Shown here one piece after another: positions 1 through 5,822 of a DNA stretch of 7,675 bases. Origin of the DNA: an uncultured Fimbriimonadales bacterium (GTDB taxonomy: Bacteria > Armatimonadota > Fimbriimonadia > Fimbriimonadales > GBS-DC); the NCBI GenBank assembly GCA_937934465.1, contig CALGZO010000043.1:1-7675 (forward strand), in the 5' to 3' direction. Positions within the stretch are counted from its first letter, which is position 1. Every line of letters starts with the position of its first letter. The position numbers and the translations under genes were made by a program. Under the pieces are notes generated by a model. That model made no database searches, was not told the DNA's origin, and worked only from the letters and a program-made list of their open reading frames with translations.

Positions 1-710
1 TGCAGGGTCGCCTGCGCAGCGCAGTAGGCGAACACTTGGAACTCCGACGGCTGCACGGGCGCGCTGGGGTCGCTCTTGAACTGTTGCGCCACGCGCTGGA
101 CGGCGTCCCAGCGAGCGTAGCGTCGCAACACGGCAGGCACAACCAGCTGGCTACTGCGCTTGATACGGTAGATGAAGGTGCGCTGTTGCGGCGGGAGCGG
201 GTAGTCCACATAGCCCAAGCCGTTCTCCGTGCGACCTGCCAGATAGGCGTCGATATCCTCAGGCATGAGTTTATTGCCTGTGGCGGGGGGGATACGGCGC
301 AGCTCCTCTTCCGAGATGCCCTTTTGCCGAGCGTAGGCGCGTGTGCGCGGCGGGATGGCTACTTCCAACCGCGCGGCGGCGGGCGTGGGCGTTGGGGCGG
401 TCGGCGCGGCGGTCGCGACGGGCGCAGGTTGCGGCGCGTGCGACACGGGCGTAGCCGTCTCCACCGCGCCCTCCACCTCCATCCGCGCAATCGGCGCGCC
501 TATCGGCAGAATCTCGCCCTCCTTCGCCAGCCACTCCACCAGCACGCCTGCATAAGGGCTTTCCACCTCGACGCTCGCCTTATCCGTCTCCATTTCGTAG
601 ATATGCTCGTCGCGCGCCACCGCGTCGCCCGGCTGCTTCAGGAAACGCATCACGCGCACCTCTTGTAAGCCTTCACCTAACTGCGGAACAATCACTTCCA
701 CAATCGCCAT
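1..710 (-). CDS. 2-oxo acid dehydrogenase E2 subunit (dihydrolipoamide acyltransferase), N-terminal part, runs off window
   Basis: E2 core enzyme of a pyruvate/branched-chain-type 2-oxo acid dehydrogenase complex, which transfers acyl groups from lipoyl-lysine to CoA in the cytoplasm. The gene is open at the left edge; 236 codons are visible. Residues 1-80 form a single lipoyl domain with the motif EMETDKASVEV, so K44 is the expected lipoylated lysine. A Pro/Ala/Thr-rich flexible linker covers about 82-113. A peripheral subunit-binding domain lies at about 119-158 (PPRTRAYARQKGI ... MPEDIDAYL). The catalytic acyltransferase domain begins at about 175 and looks divergent from the common E2 sequence in what is visible. 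The ATG at 710 is chosen because a perfect AGGAGG (725-720) sits 9 nt upstream. No E1 or E3 gene is visible, so substrate specificity cannot be set. The gene is divergent from the secreted-protein gene at 778. Confidence 0.93.
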   Translation of the reverse strand, partial: MAIVEVIVPQLGEGLQEVRVMRFLKQPGDAVARDEHIYEMETDKASVEVESPYAGVLVEWLAKEGEILPIGAPIARMEVEGAVETATPVSHAPQPAPVATAAPTAPTPTPAAARLEVAIPPRTRAYARQKGISEEELRRIPPATGNKLMPEDIDAYLAGRTENGLGYVDYPLPPQQRTFIYRIKRSSQLVVPAVLRRYARWDAVQRVAQQFKSDPSAPVQPSEFQVFAYCAAQATL

Positions 711-735
711 CGATAAACGCCTCCTACGGGAACAG

Positions 736-744
736 ATTGTACCC
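736..744 (-). promoter_or_regulatory. Putative promoter of the E2 gene (GGG-TACAAT)
   Basis: On the minus strand the -10-like hexamer TACAAT is preceded directly by GGG (extended -10 style). No convincing -35 hexamer lies 16-18 nt upstream. The expected start of transcription leaves a short leader carrying the AGGAGG ribosome site. It is back to back with the promoter of the opposite gene. Confidence 0.5.
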
Positions 745-754
745 GTTTCGGGTA
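740..754. repeat. Palindrome between divergent promoters
   Basis: TACCCG (740-745), a 3-nt centre TTT, then CGGGTA (749-754). Each arm supplies the GGGTA part of one of the two oppositely directed -10 boxes. The palindrome may therefore be simply two extended -10 elements back to back, or also a binding site for a dimeric regulator. Confidence 0.55.
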
Positions 755-758
755 TAGT
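751..758 (+). promoter_or_regulatory. Putative promoter of the DUF2092-like gene (GG-TATAGT)
   Basis: GGTATAGT, with TATAGT at 753-758, lies 19 nt before the ATG at 778. No clear -35 is visible. The predicted leader is only about a dozen bases but still holds a weak CGGAG ribosome site at 767-771. Confidence 0.45.
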
Positions 759-777
759 TCGATGTACGGAGACAACG

Positions 778-1575
778 ATGCGAACTCTATGGATTGCAGT
801 GGGTCTATTGGCGGCGACGGCGGTCGGCGCGGCGCAACAAGACGCCAAAGCGTTTCTCAAGCAGGTGCAACAGAAGTACCGCAACGCGAAGTCGTGGGAG
901 ATGCAGGTCGATATCACAAGGGAGACCAGCTTCGGCGGCAACATGAACCGTCAGCAAGTGCGTTCCACAGTGGCGATGCAGCGTCCGAACCGCGTGGCGG
1001 CGAAACTCGGCGCGAGCATGATGATGCCCGAACGCGAACTCTACTCCGACGGACGCACGATGTTTGTCTATGTGCCCAGCGGAAAGCAGTATATGCAGCA
1101 GCCCGCGCCGCCCAACTTCTCGGGCAATAACCTCCAGTTTCTGGGTGAAGCGGGTCTGCTGATTGGATTGATGGAGGAAGACCTTGAACAAGTCGGCGCG
1201 AACGCCAAGTTCCAGTTTCGCGGCAACCAAACCATCAACGGTCGCCAAACCCGAATCGTGGAAATCACCATCAACGAGGGCAATACCACCGTGAATGTGC
1301 GCCTCTTTGTCGGAACACAAGACCAGCTCATCTATCGGGTGGAGATGAATCAGACGATGCGCGCTCCGAGCGGTCAGGGCGGCGGTCAACAGCAGCAGCA
1401 GTCGCTGACCACCAAAGCGACGGCGAATGTACGCTATCTCAGTTTTGACCGTCCGATACCTGCGGCGCGCTTCCGCTTCACACCGCCTAAAGACGCCAAA
1501 GAGGTCAAGCCTCAGCAGCAAGAGCAGCCGCCAGCAGCGCCTCAAGCGCCTCGGGGTCAAGGCGGCGGGCGATAG
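778..1575 (+). CDS. Secreted LolA-fold / DUF2092-like protein
   Basis: A 265-aa exported protein. Residues 1-19 form a signal peptide (MRTLWIAVGLLAATAVGA, probable cleavage after VGA). The mature part starts with a helical stretch (AKAFLKQVQQKYRNAKSWEMQVDI) followed by alternating strands with RPNRVAAKL, YSDGRTMFVYVPSGKQYMQQ and RTRIVEI-like segments. This is the pattern of the LolA/LolB-fold family, in particular the DUF2092-type periplasmic proteins, which share the outer-membrane lipoprotein-carrier fold. The specific cargo is unknown. There are two low-complexity stretches: a Gly/Gln run near 200-212 (QGGGQQQQQ) and a Pro/Gln/Ala-rich tail from about 243. The ATG at 778 follows a CGGAG ribosome site with 6-nt spacing. 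The gene converges on the mre operon. Family assignment comes from sequence style; the exact family is less certain than the export signal. Confidence 0.8.
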   Translation: MRTLWIAVGLLAATAVGAAQQDAKAFLKQVQQKYRNAKSWEMQVDITRETSFGGNMNRQQVRSTVAMQRPNRVAAKLGASMMMPERELYSDGRTMFVYVPSGKQYMQQPAPPNFSGNNLQFLGEAGLLIGLMEEDLEQVGANAKFQFRGNQTINGRQTRIVEITINEGNTTVNVRLFVGTQDQLIYRVEMNQTMRAPSGQGGGQQQQQSLTTKATANVRYLSFDRPIPAARFRFTPPKDAKEVKPQQQEQPPAAPQAPRGQGGGR

Positions 1576-1615
1576 CGTAGGCGTCCGTCCCGCACGAGAG
1601 TAGATAGCGCGCCAT
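1505..1615 (-). other. Protein-like 36-codon reading frame opposite the 3' end of the DUF2092-like gene
   Basis: The frame from ATG 1615 reads MARYLLSCGTDAYAIARRL followed by an Ala/Leu/Glu-rich tail ending in AEA and a TGA stop. It has strongly G/C-biased third positions and looks protein-like, but there is no ribosome-binding site in front of the ATG. It lies in the same frame as the small ORF at 1900-1664, beyond that ORF's TAG stop. It overlaps the low-complexity tail of the opposite gene by about 70 bp, and the complement of Gln/Pro/Ala codons gives Leu/Ala/Arg-rich peptides by chance. I list it as a candidate remnant or small gene, not as an established CDS. Confidence 0.2.
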
Positions 1616-1663
1616 GTGCGAAGCATAGCGACGGTTAGGTCTGTGCCGTTCGCTGTGCGGTCT

Positions 1664-1900
1664 CTACAATCGCTCCACCTCGCGCCGCGACAACTTGACG
1701 CGCAGGTGGAGCGGCGGTTCGCCCGCTAAGTAGAATCCGTACGCGCCGAGCGGCGGCGCGAGCATCGCTTTGCCGTAGTAGCTCACCATCCAGCGCAACG
1801 CCTGCAGGTCGCCATGCTCGCTAATCCGCAAGCGGATATAACTCTGGCGCTTCTCGGGCGAGAGCTTGTGGAGCTCCACTTTCCATAAGAGCGGTCGCAA
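1664..1900 (-). CDS. Unrecognised small protein downstream of mreC
   Basis: A 78-aa frame read in the same direction as mreBC, beginning 29 bp after the mreC stop if TTG at 1900 is used. Its composition is protein-like (VELHKLSPEKRQSYIRLRI ... LRWMVSYYGKAMLAPPLGAYGFYL). There is no signal peptide or membrane helix. There is no ATG or GTG in frame between the end of mreC and the TTG. The open frame extends upstream across the mreC stop, so the true start could be a rarer codon coupled to mreC translation. It is not MreD, which is a much longer integral membrane protein. A distant resemblance to short DUF4911-type proteins is possible but too weak to call. Its place as third gene of the mre operon is the best evidence that it is real. 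Confidence 0.5.
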   Translation of the reverse strand: MRPLLWKVELHKLSPEKRQSYIRLRISEHGDLQALRWMVSYYGKAMLAPPLGAYGFYLAGEPPLHLRVKLSRREVERL

Positions 1901-1929
1901 GAACTCTGGCGGCGGCGCGGGCTTGATAG

Positions 1930-2739
1930 CTATCGTCCTCGCTTGACTAATGCGACGCTGAGCCGTTCAAAATCGACGGCGGGGCGCACCAGTGCTTTTT
2001 TAACAGAGTATTGCCTATCCAGCCAGACGCGCTCGATGACTCCAATCGGCAGGTTCGGAGGGTACTTGCCTCCCAGTCCTGCGGTCACGACGCGGTCGCC
2101 TTGCTGGAGGGGCGCTTCGGGGGGTATGAAGTTCAGGAGCAGCATACTCTCGCCGCGCCCTTCGCAGACGCCGATGCTGGGTTTCTGCGCGTTGAGGACT
2201 TTCGCGCTGACCGCCATGCGTGGGGCGACGAGCAGGCGCACAATCGCGCTGTTGGAGTCGGCGCGCTCCACCACACCCACTAACCCCTCGCCTGTGACCA
2301 CTGGCGAGCCGGGTAGCACACCATCGCGCGCGCCGCGATCGATAACCAGCGTCTGCTGACCTGACAGAAGATATGTGGCGACGACTCGGCAGCCCACCCA
2401 ATCGCTGGGCAGCAGCGGGCGCAGGTTCAACGCTTGACGCAGCGCCTCGTTCTCGGCTTGTATCGCGCGGAGCTGCTCCAGCTCCTGTTTGAGGCGTGCG
2501 TTTTCGAGGGCGAGGTGGTCGTATTCGCGCAGCGCTTCACGAGCTTGGGTAAGGGTAGCAAACAGTTGCCCTGCGCCCTCCGTCGCCGACCGCGCGCCGT
2601 GTTGCAGGGGCACAAGCAAGCTGCGAATCAGCGCAGTTAGCGGGTTCGCTTCGCCGTGATGCACGCGATGATTGTGATACACGCCCAGGATTAGCCCGAG
2701 CGTCGCCAGCACCAACCAAGCCCAGCGCCGGCGTCTCAT
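1930..2739 (-). CDS. mreC: Rod shape-determining protein MreC
   Basis: A 269-aa bitopic inner-membrane protein of the elongasome, linking cytoplasmic MreB to periplasmic cell-wall synthases. A basic N-terminus (MRRRRW) precedes a membrane segment at about 6-22. A coiled coil of leucine/glutamate heptads spans about 64-105 (ENARLKQELEQLRAIQAENEAL). The rest is the periplasmic beta-rich MreC domain with typical phrases such as VIDRGARDGVLPGSPVV, GLVGVVERADSNSAIVRLL, GDRVVTAGLGGKYPPNLPIGVI. Length is normal for the family. The ATG at 2739 is only 5 nt after the mreB stop, and its ribosome site (AGAGGTGA) lies within the end of mreB, indicating translational coupling. The frame is open further upstream inside mreB, but that extension lacks MreC features. 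Confidence 0.95.
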   Translation of the reverse strand: MRRRRWAWLVLATLGLILGVYHNHRVHHGEANPLTALIRSLLVPLQHGARSATEGAGQLFATLTQAREALREYDHLALENARLKQELEQLRAIQAENEALRQALNLRPLLPSDWVGCRVVATYLLSGQQTLVIDRGARDGVLPGSPVVTGEGLVGVVERADSNSAIVRLLVAPRMAVSAKVLNAQKPSIGVCEGRGESMLLLNFIPPEAPLQQGDRVVTAGLGGKYPPNLPIGVIERVWLDRQYSVKKALVRPAVDFERLSVALVKRGR

Positions 2740-2744
2740 GCAAC

Positions 2745-3800
2745 TCACCTCTTGCGCGGCGCTTGCGCCGTTTGAAGCACCTTGCGCAGCATCGGGTTGT
2801 TCTCCAACTCCTCCAGCACCTTGCCTGTACCCAGCACCACCGCTGAGGTCGGGTCGCTGGCGACATACACGGGCATCTGCGTCTCGTGCTGGAGCAGCTT
2901 GTCCAGCCCGCGCAGCAGCCCGCCGCCGCCACACAGCACGATACCGTAGTTCATAATATCTGCGGCGAGTTCGGGCGGCGTGATTTCCAAAGTCTGCTTC
3001 ACCGCTTCCACAATTGCGTTCACAGGCTCTGCTATCGCGTGGCGGATTTCTTCAGAGGTCACTCGGACGCTTCGGGGCAGCCCGCTAATCAGGTCGCGCC
3101 CTTTCACCTCCAGTTCCATCTCTTCTTCTAAGGGGAACGCGGAGCCGATTTCGATTTTCACCTGCTCGGCAGTGCGCTCGCCGATGAACAGGTTGTAGGT
3201 GCGCCGAATGTAGCTGGCGATGGCTTCATCGACCTCGTCGCCTGCGATTCGGATGGAGCGGCTGGCGACGATACCCGCAAGCGAGATGACGGCGACTTCG
3301 GTAGTGCCGCCGCCGATATCGACCACCATCGAGCCTGTAGGTTCCACGACGGGCAACCCGACGCCGATTGCCGCAGCCATCGGCTCTTCGATGACATACG
3401 CCTCGCGTGCGCCGGCGCGCATAGCGGCTTGTAGCACAGCGCGACGCTCCACCTCCGTCACGCCGCTGGGGATGCCCACCACCATGCGCGGCGGAATCCA
3501 ACGGTGGCGCGAGACCTTGCTCGCGTAGTATTGGAGCATCTTCTCAGTCTGCTCGAAATCGGCAATCACGCCGTCTTTGAGCGGGCGCACGGCGATAATG
3601 TTGGCAGGGGTACGCCCCAGCATGCGTTTCGCGTCCTCGCCGACCGCCAGCACTTTGCGCGTGTCTTGGTCGATCGCAATCACCGATGGCTCGCGCAGCA
3701 TGATGCCCTTGCCGCGCACATGCACCAAAGTCGTCGCTGTGCCCAAATCAATGCCCAAATCGCGCCCAAAACGCCCGAATAACTTGGAGAGAAAAAACAC
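2745..3800 (-). CDS. mreB: Rod shape-determining protein MreB (actin homologue)
   Basis: A 351-aa cytoplasmic ATP-binding actin-like protein that forms membrane-bound filaments guiding lateral wall synthesis. The N-terminus ([13 protein letters not shown]) is the amphipathic membrane-targeting helix. Phosphate-1 motif GIDLGTATT is near residue 18, EEPMAAAIG near 138, phosphate-2 motif DIGGGTTE near 161, and adenosine motif [11 protein letters not shown] near 279. The C-terminus ends in basic RKR. The GTG at 3800 is preferred over the in-frame TTG at 3818 because GGAGG stands 9 nt upstream of it and the resulting length matches the family. It is the first gene of a leftward operon with mreC and a small third ORF. 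Its promoter is the TACACT box at 3827-3822. Confidence 0.97.
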   Translation of the reverse strand: MFFLSKLFGRFGRDLGIDLGTATTLVHVRGKGIMLREPSVIAIDQDTRKVLAVGEDAKRMLGRTPANIIAVRPLKDGVIADFEQTEKMLQYYASKVSRHRWIPPRMVVGIPSGVTEVERRAVLQAAMRAGAREAYVIEEPMAAAIGVGLPVVEPTGSMVVDIGGGTTEVAVISLAGIVASRSIRIAGDEVDEAIASYIRRTYNLFIGERTAEQVKIEIGSAFPLEEEMELEVKGRDLISGLPRSVRVTSEEIRHAIAEPVNAIVEAVKQTLEITPPELAADIMNYGIVLCGGGGLLRGLDKLLQHETQMPVYVASDPTSAVVLGTGKVLEELENNPMLRKVLQTAQAPRKR

Positions 3801-3821
3801 GCCCTGTCGCCTCCACAATTA

Positions 3822-3830
3822 AGTGTACCC
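3822..3830 (-). promoter_or_regulatory. Putative promoter of the mre operon (GGG-TACACT)
   Basis: On the minus strand GGGTACACT lies 21 nt before the GTG start of mreB, followed by the GGAGG ribosome site. The wider context (CCAAAACGGGTACACT) closely matches that of the E2 promoter (CCGAAACGGGTACAAT). Confidence 0.5.
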
Positions 3831-3929
3831 GTTTTGGTTTTGGGCGCGAGAAGGCAACCCTTCCGAGAAACCTCACTCCCCCTTAGCCCTCTGACACGGA
3901 TGCAGTGGGAGAACTATGCTGCTAATCAA

Positions 3930-3950
3930 TTCCCCTGCTTACAGGGGGAA
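3930..3950. repeat. Inverted repeat TTCCCCTG / CAGGGGGAA
   Basis: TTCCCCTG (3930-3937), loop CTTA, CAGGGGGAA (3942-3950), with one unpaired G. The outer C-rich and G-rich blocks on either side could extend it into a larger imperfect stem. Confidence 0.55.
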
Positions 3951-3992
3951 CCTGAAGGAGGGGGCACATAAGACCCCCATTTTATGCCGCTG

Positions 3993-4020
3993 CCCCCTCT
4001 CCCGCATGGGGGAGAGGGGG
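3993..4020 (-). terminator. Strong G/C hairpin after the dockerin gene, possible terminator or dispersed repeat
   Basis: CCCCCTCTCCC (3993-4003) pairs perfectly with GGGAGAGGGGG (4010-4020) across a 6-nt loop. It lies 18 nt beyond the stop of the leftward dockerin gene, the right place for a terminator. However, no uninterrupted U-tract follows it on the minus strand (the next bases include ATAAAAT), so it may instead be a copy of a dispersed repeat. Confidence 0.45.
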
Positions 4021-4037
4021 TTGAAGGTAAGTGCAGA

Positions 4038-5615
4038 CTAACACCCGCTGCCGAACGCGAACAGCACGGTCAGCAGATCTGCGTCGTCCACGATGCCGTC
4101 GCCGTTCACATCGGCTTCTGCGTTGTCGCCGCCGAATGCGAACAGCGCGCTCAGCAGGTCGGCATCATCGACGCAGCCGTCGCCGTTCACATCGCCCTCA
4201 ATCGGGATGTAGAGGCACACGCCATCTACACGCACGGGGTTGATTACCTGCGCATTGTTGCCCATCGTCTCGCGATAGCCGATGTAGAAGCCGCCCACCA
4301 GCCCTGTGGCGGTTGTGCCCGTGATGCCGATGGGGCTGCTGGGGTCGCCGTAGAATAGCCCTTTCACCCGACCGTCGCTGTACACCTCCAAGCGCAGCCG
4401 ATACCAGCCCGCGCTCTGCCCAGCGAGGTCGATGCTTCCGTAGATGTTCCAGCTGCTGGGCGGACCGCCAGCTCCTGCATCCACCAAGTAGAGCTTCGAC
4501 TCCGTGGGATGCCCCGTTGCGCCGTTCGCGCGGCGGAACACCCAGCCGACGCCCGTCATGCCGTTAGCACTAACAGCCGTACTGGTGGCGAAAAGCGGAT
4601 GGTTATGCACGCTCTCCGCTGCGCCCAGCAAGCCAATCATCCAAGTCTCGACGCGTGTGTTAGGCGGCGCCGCAGGATTGATGTAAATGTAGAGGTCGTA
4701 GCCTGCCGTGCCGTTCTCGTAGACATATCTGGCAACTGCCACATTGCCGCCGCCCGCCCAGTCGCGCACCATCATCGCGTTCCCACCGCTGGGCGATGCA
4801 GGAATCGGGTTCGGGTTGTAGGCGGTAGCGGCAGTGTTATCCCCTTGAGTGGGATCAATGACACGCGGCTCGCGATAGGAACCTGTGAACTCGGTGGGGA
4901 TGTCGCCCACACTGTAGTTGTCGAAGTTGAAGCACAGGCGGCTTGGCACGGCGGGGAGGTTGTTCGACGCGCTGGGCGTGGGCGGGAGGTGTCCAAAGTC
5001 GTGCCCGTTCACATTCGTGTCGTACCCGTCGCGCCAGCGACCGATGGTCATGAAGGCATTGTCTGTGTTGGACCCTGCTTCCAAGCTCTGGTAGTTGCCC
5101 CACAGCCCGCCGCCCAGTTGGGGAACGATGTCAGCAGGCACCCAGGAAGCAAGGTTAGGCGCCCTGTTTACCTCATAGGCGACCGCGTCGACAACCGTGC
5201 GCGTCTCGCCAGGGATAATCAGCGCAATCCATTCGTTGTCGTTTTCCAGCACGCCAGCCGTTCCAGGATCAAATATCTGGTTCACGCAACCGCCACAGCG
5301 GGTGTTCAGGTTCGGCGTGCCAATCACATAAAACTGCCCAGGTTGCAGAATAACTTGTCGGTCGGGGATGCCGTCGCCGTCGTCATCGCCAATCACGAAG
5401 TCGCGGTTGTTGTCGCCCGTGAGCTGGTCGCCACAGTCCACAATCCAGCCTGTGATATCGACGGGGACGGTGTCGGCGTTGTAGAGCTCGATAAACTCGA
5501 GGTCGTCGGTGCCAGTATCGTCATACGCAAACTCGTTAATCACGACGCGCGGCTGCGCCAGCGCCATGCCGCTTGCCAGTGCAAGCGCGAGAGCCAGTCC
5601 AAAGAATCGCTTCAT
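4038..5615 (-). CDS. Secreted lamin-tail-domain protein with C-terminal dockerin repeat
   Basis: A 525-aa exported protein of unknown function. A signal peptide covers residues 1-20 (MKRFFGLALALALASGMALA). A lamin-tail-like (LTD) domain follows at about 22-150, opening with RVVINEFAYDD and LEFIELYNADTVPVDITGW, and contains a calcium-loop-like segment DDDGDGIPD near 77-85. A central beta-rich region of about 225-460 may be lectin-like. Residues 474-525 form a dockerin type I-like pair, with two loops DVNGDGCVDDADLL and DVNGDGIVDDADLL repeated every 27 residues. The protein ends in a cysteine (FGSGC). The ATG at 5615 is chosen because AGGAGG (5630-5625) is 9 nt upstream; the ATG at 5621 is too close to that site. 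The promoter is TATAAT at 5672-5667. The architecture suggests a calcium-binding surface or extracellular protein; no cohesin partner is visible here. Confidence 0.9.
   Translation of the reverse strand: MKRFFGLALALALASGMALAQPRVVINEFAYDDTGTDDLEFIELYNADTVPVDITGWIVDCGDQLTGDNNRDFVIGDDDGDGIPDRQVILQPGQFYVIGTPNLNTRCGGCVNQIFDPGTAGVLENDNEWIALIIPGETRTVVDAVAYEVNRAPNLASWVPADIVPQLGGGLWGNYQSLEAGSNTDNAFMTIGRWRDGYDTNVNGHDFGHLPPTPSASNNLPAVPSRLCFNFDNYSVGDIPTEFTGSYREPRVIDPTQGDNTAATAYNPNPIPASPSGGNAMMVRDWAGGGNVAVARYVYENGTAGYDLYIYINPAAPPNTRVETWMIGLLGAAESVHNHPLFATSTAVSANGMTGVGWVFRRANGATGHPTESKLYLVDAGAGGPPSSWNIYGSIDLAGQSAGWYRLRLEVYSDGRVKGLFYGDPSSPIGITGTTATGLVGGFYIGYRETMGNNAQVINPVRVDGVCLYIPIEGDVNGDGCVDDADLLSALFAFGGDNAEADVNGDGIVDDADLLTVLFAFGSGC
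4053..4214 (-). repeat. 81-bp tandem repeat encoding the two dockerin calcium loops
   Basis: The stretch beginning at 4053 and that beginning at 4134 are closely similar at DNA level (for example CCGTCGCCGTTCACATCG occurs in both). The period is 81 bp, equal to 27 residues. The similarity suggests a fairly recent or homogenised duplication of one EF-hand-like unit. Confidence 0.7.
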
Positions 5616-5642
5616 CGCCATACTCCTCCTTTCGTAGGTGTG

Positions 5643-5657
5643 CGAGGCTTCGCCTCG
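5643..5657 (-). promoter_or_regulatory. Stem-loop at the 5' end of the dockerin gene mRNA
   Basis: CGAGGC, loop GAA, GCCTCG on the minus strand forms a perfect 6-bp stem. It lies just downstream of the proposed start of transcription and upstream of the ribosome site. This is a common position for a stabilising 5' hairpin; a specific function is inference. Confidence 0.4.
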
Positions 5658-5666
5658 TCGCCTTTT

Positions 5667-5674
5667 ATTATACC
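5667..5674 (-). promoter_or_regulatory. Putative promoter of the dockerin gene (GG-TATAAT)
   Basis: A perfect TATAAT at 5672-5667 preceded by GG on the minus strand. It stands back to back with the rightward TACACT box at 5686-5691, only 13 bp apart, so the two promoters probably compete for polymerase. Confidence 0.55.
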
Positions 5675-5683
5675 ATGCAGGAG

Positions 5684-5691
5684 GGTACACT
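5684..5691 (+). promoter_or_regulatory. Putative promoter of the truncated LptA-like copy (GG-TACACT)
   Basis: TACACT at 5686-5691 is followed after exactly 6 nt by the ATG at 5698, the same arrangement as at the intact copy (6595-6607). Transcription would begin at or next to the ATG, predicting a leaderless mRNA that could continue into the toxin-antitoxin pair. Confidence 0.45.
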
Positions 5692-5773
5692 CTTAGTATG
5701 CGTTGGTGGTGTGTTGCGCTCGTGCTGTTGAGTGCGTGCCTCTCTGCGCAATCGCCGCAGGGCGGGCAGATTC
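5684..5773 (+). repeat. Left copy of a ~90-bp direct repeat flanking the toxin-antitoxin cassette
   Basis: Aligns without gaps to 6593-6682 at an offset of 909 bp. Counting by eye, 84 of 90 positions agree; three differences fall in the 6-nt spacer between -10 box and ATG, and three fall in the coding part (5728, 5751, 5769). Weaker similarity (GGTGCG at 5779-5784) may extend the match if a 5-6 base gap is allowed. Confidence 0.9.
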
Positions 5774-5802
5774 GGTGGGGTGCGCTGATATTTAGAGGGT
5801 AG
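5698..5802 (+). pseudogene. Truncated 5' end of an LptA-like gene (34 codons)
   Basis: Encodes a signal-peptide-like start, MRWWCVALVLLSACLSAQS then PQGGQI, almost identical to residues 1-25 of the intact protein at 6607. It then departs into an unrelated tail (RWGALIFRG) and a TAG stop. Promoter and start codon are preserved, so a short exported peptide could still be made. The cysteine at 14 follows Leu-Ser-Ala, a good lipoprotein signal. Two of the three coding differences from the intact copy are synonymous (both Gln codons). It is most simply a gene fragment left by duplication or interruption. Confidence 0.8.
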
Positions 5803-5805
5803 AAT
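5798..5805 (+). promoter_or_regulatory. Putative promoter of the toxin-antitoxin operon (GG-TAGAAT)
   Basis: GGTAGAAT (TAGAAT at 5800-5805) overlaps the stop codon of the truncated gene and lies 17 nt upstream of the antitoxin ATG. It fits the same GGTAnnnT form as the other promoters in the window. No -35 is evident. Confidence 0.4.
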
Positions 5806-5822
5806 TGTGTGGGGTGATTCCT

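Larger units (their letters stand above)
3841..4037. other. Intergenic stretch with C-rich/G-rich inverted repeats
   Basis: No gene is apparent between the mreB promoter and the end of the dockerin gene. The stretch has blocks of C-rich sequence on the left (near 3872-3883) and G-rich sequence on the right (near 3955-3965), plus two distinct hairpins listed separately. It resembles dispersed intergenic repeat sequence rather than a decayed gene. A transcript copy of this kind would fold into long imperfect stems. Confidence 0.5.

Noticed and set aside
36..668. A rightward open frame of 210 codons opposite the E2 gene
   Set aside because: It is antisense to a clear lipoyl domain, linker and subunit-binding domain. 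Its product is Arg/His-rich and has no recognisable features.
805..1626. A leftward open frame of 273 codons opposite the DUF2092-like gene
   Set aside because: It is codon-aligned antisense to the secreted protein, with Leu/Arg/His-rich composition and no domain. The opposite strand has a signal peptide and family features.
2740..2934. A 65-residue N-terminal extension of MreC reading into mreB
   Set aside because: The extension lies inside mreB and has no MreC-like sequence. The ATG at 2739 gives a normal MreC with its membrane segment and a ribosome site.
3801..3818. The TTG at 3818 as start of MreB
   Set aside because: The GGAGG ribosome site lies between the TTG and the GTG at 3800, 9 nt before the GTG. 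The GTG start gives the usual MreB N-terminal amphipathic helix.
4509..5696. A long rightward open frame of 395 codons opposite the dockerin gene
   Set aside because: It lies wholly antisense to a gene with signal peptide, LTD and dockerin domains. Its own product is Arg/Val/His-rich with no recognisable motif, as expected from the complement of a biased gene.
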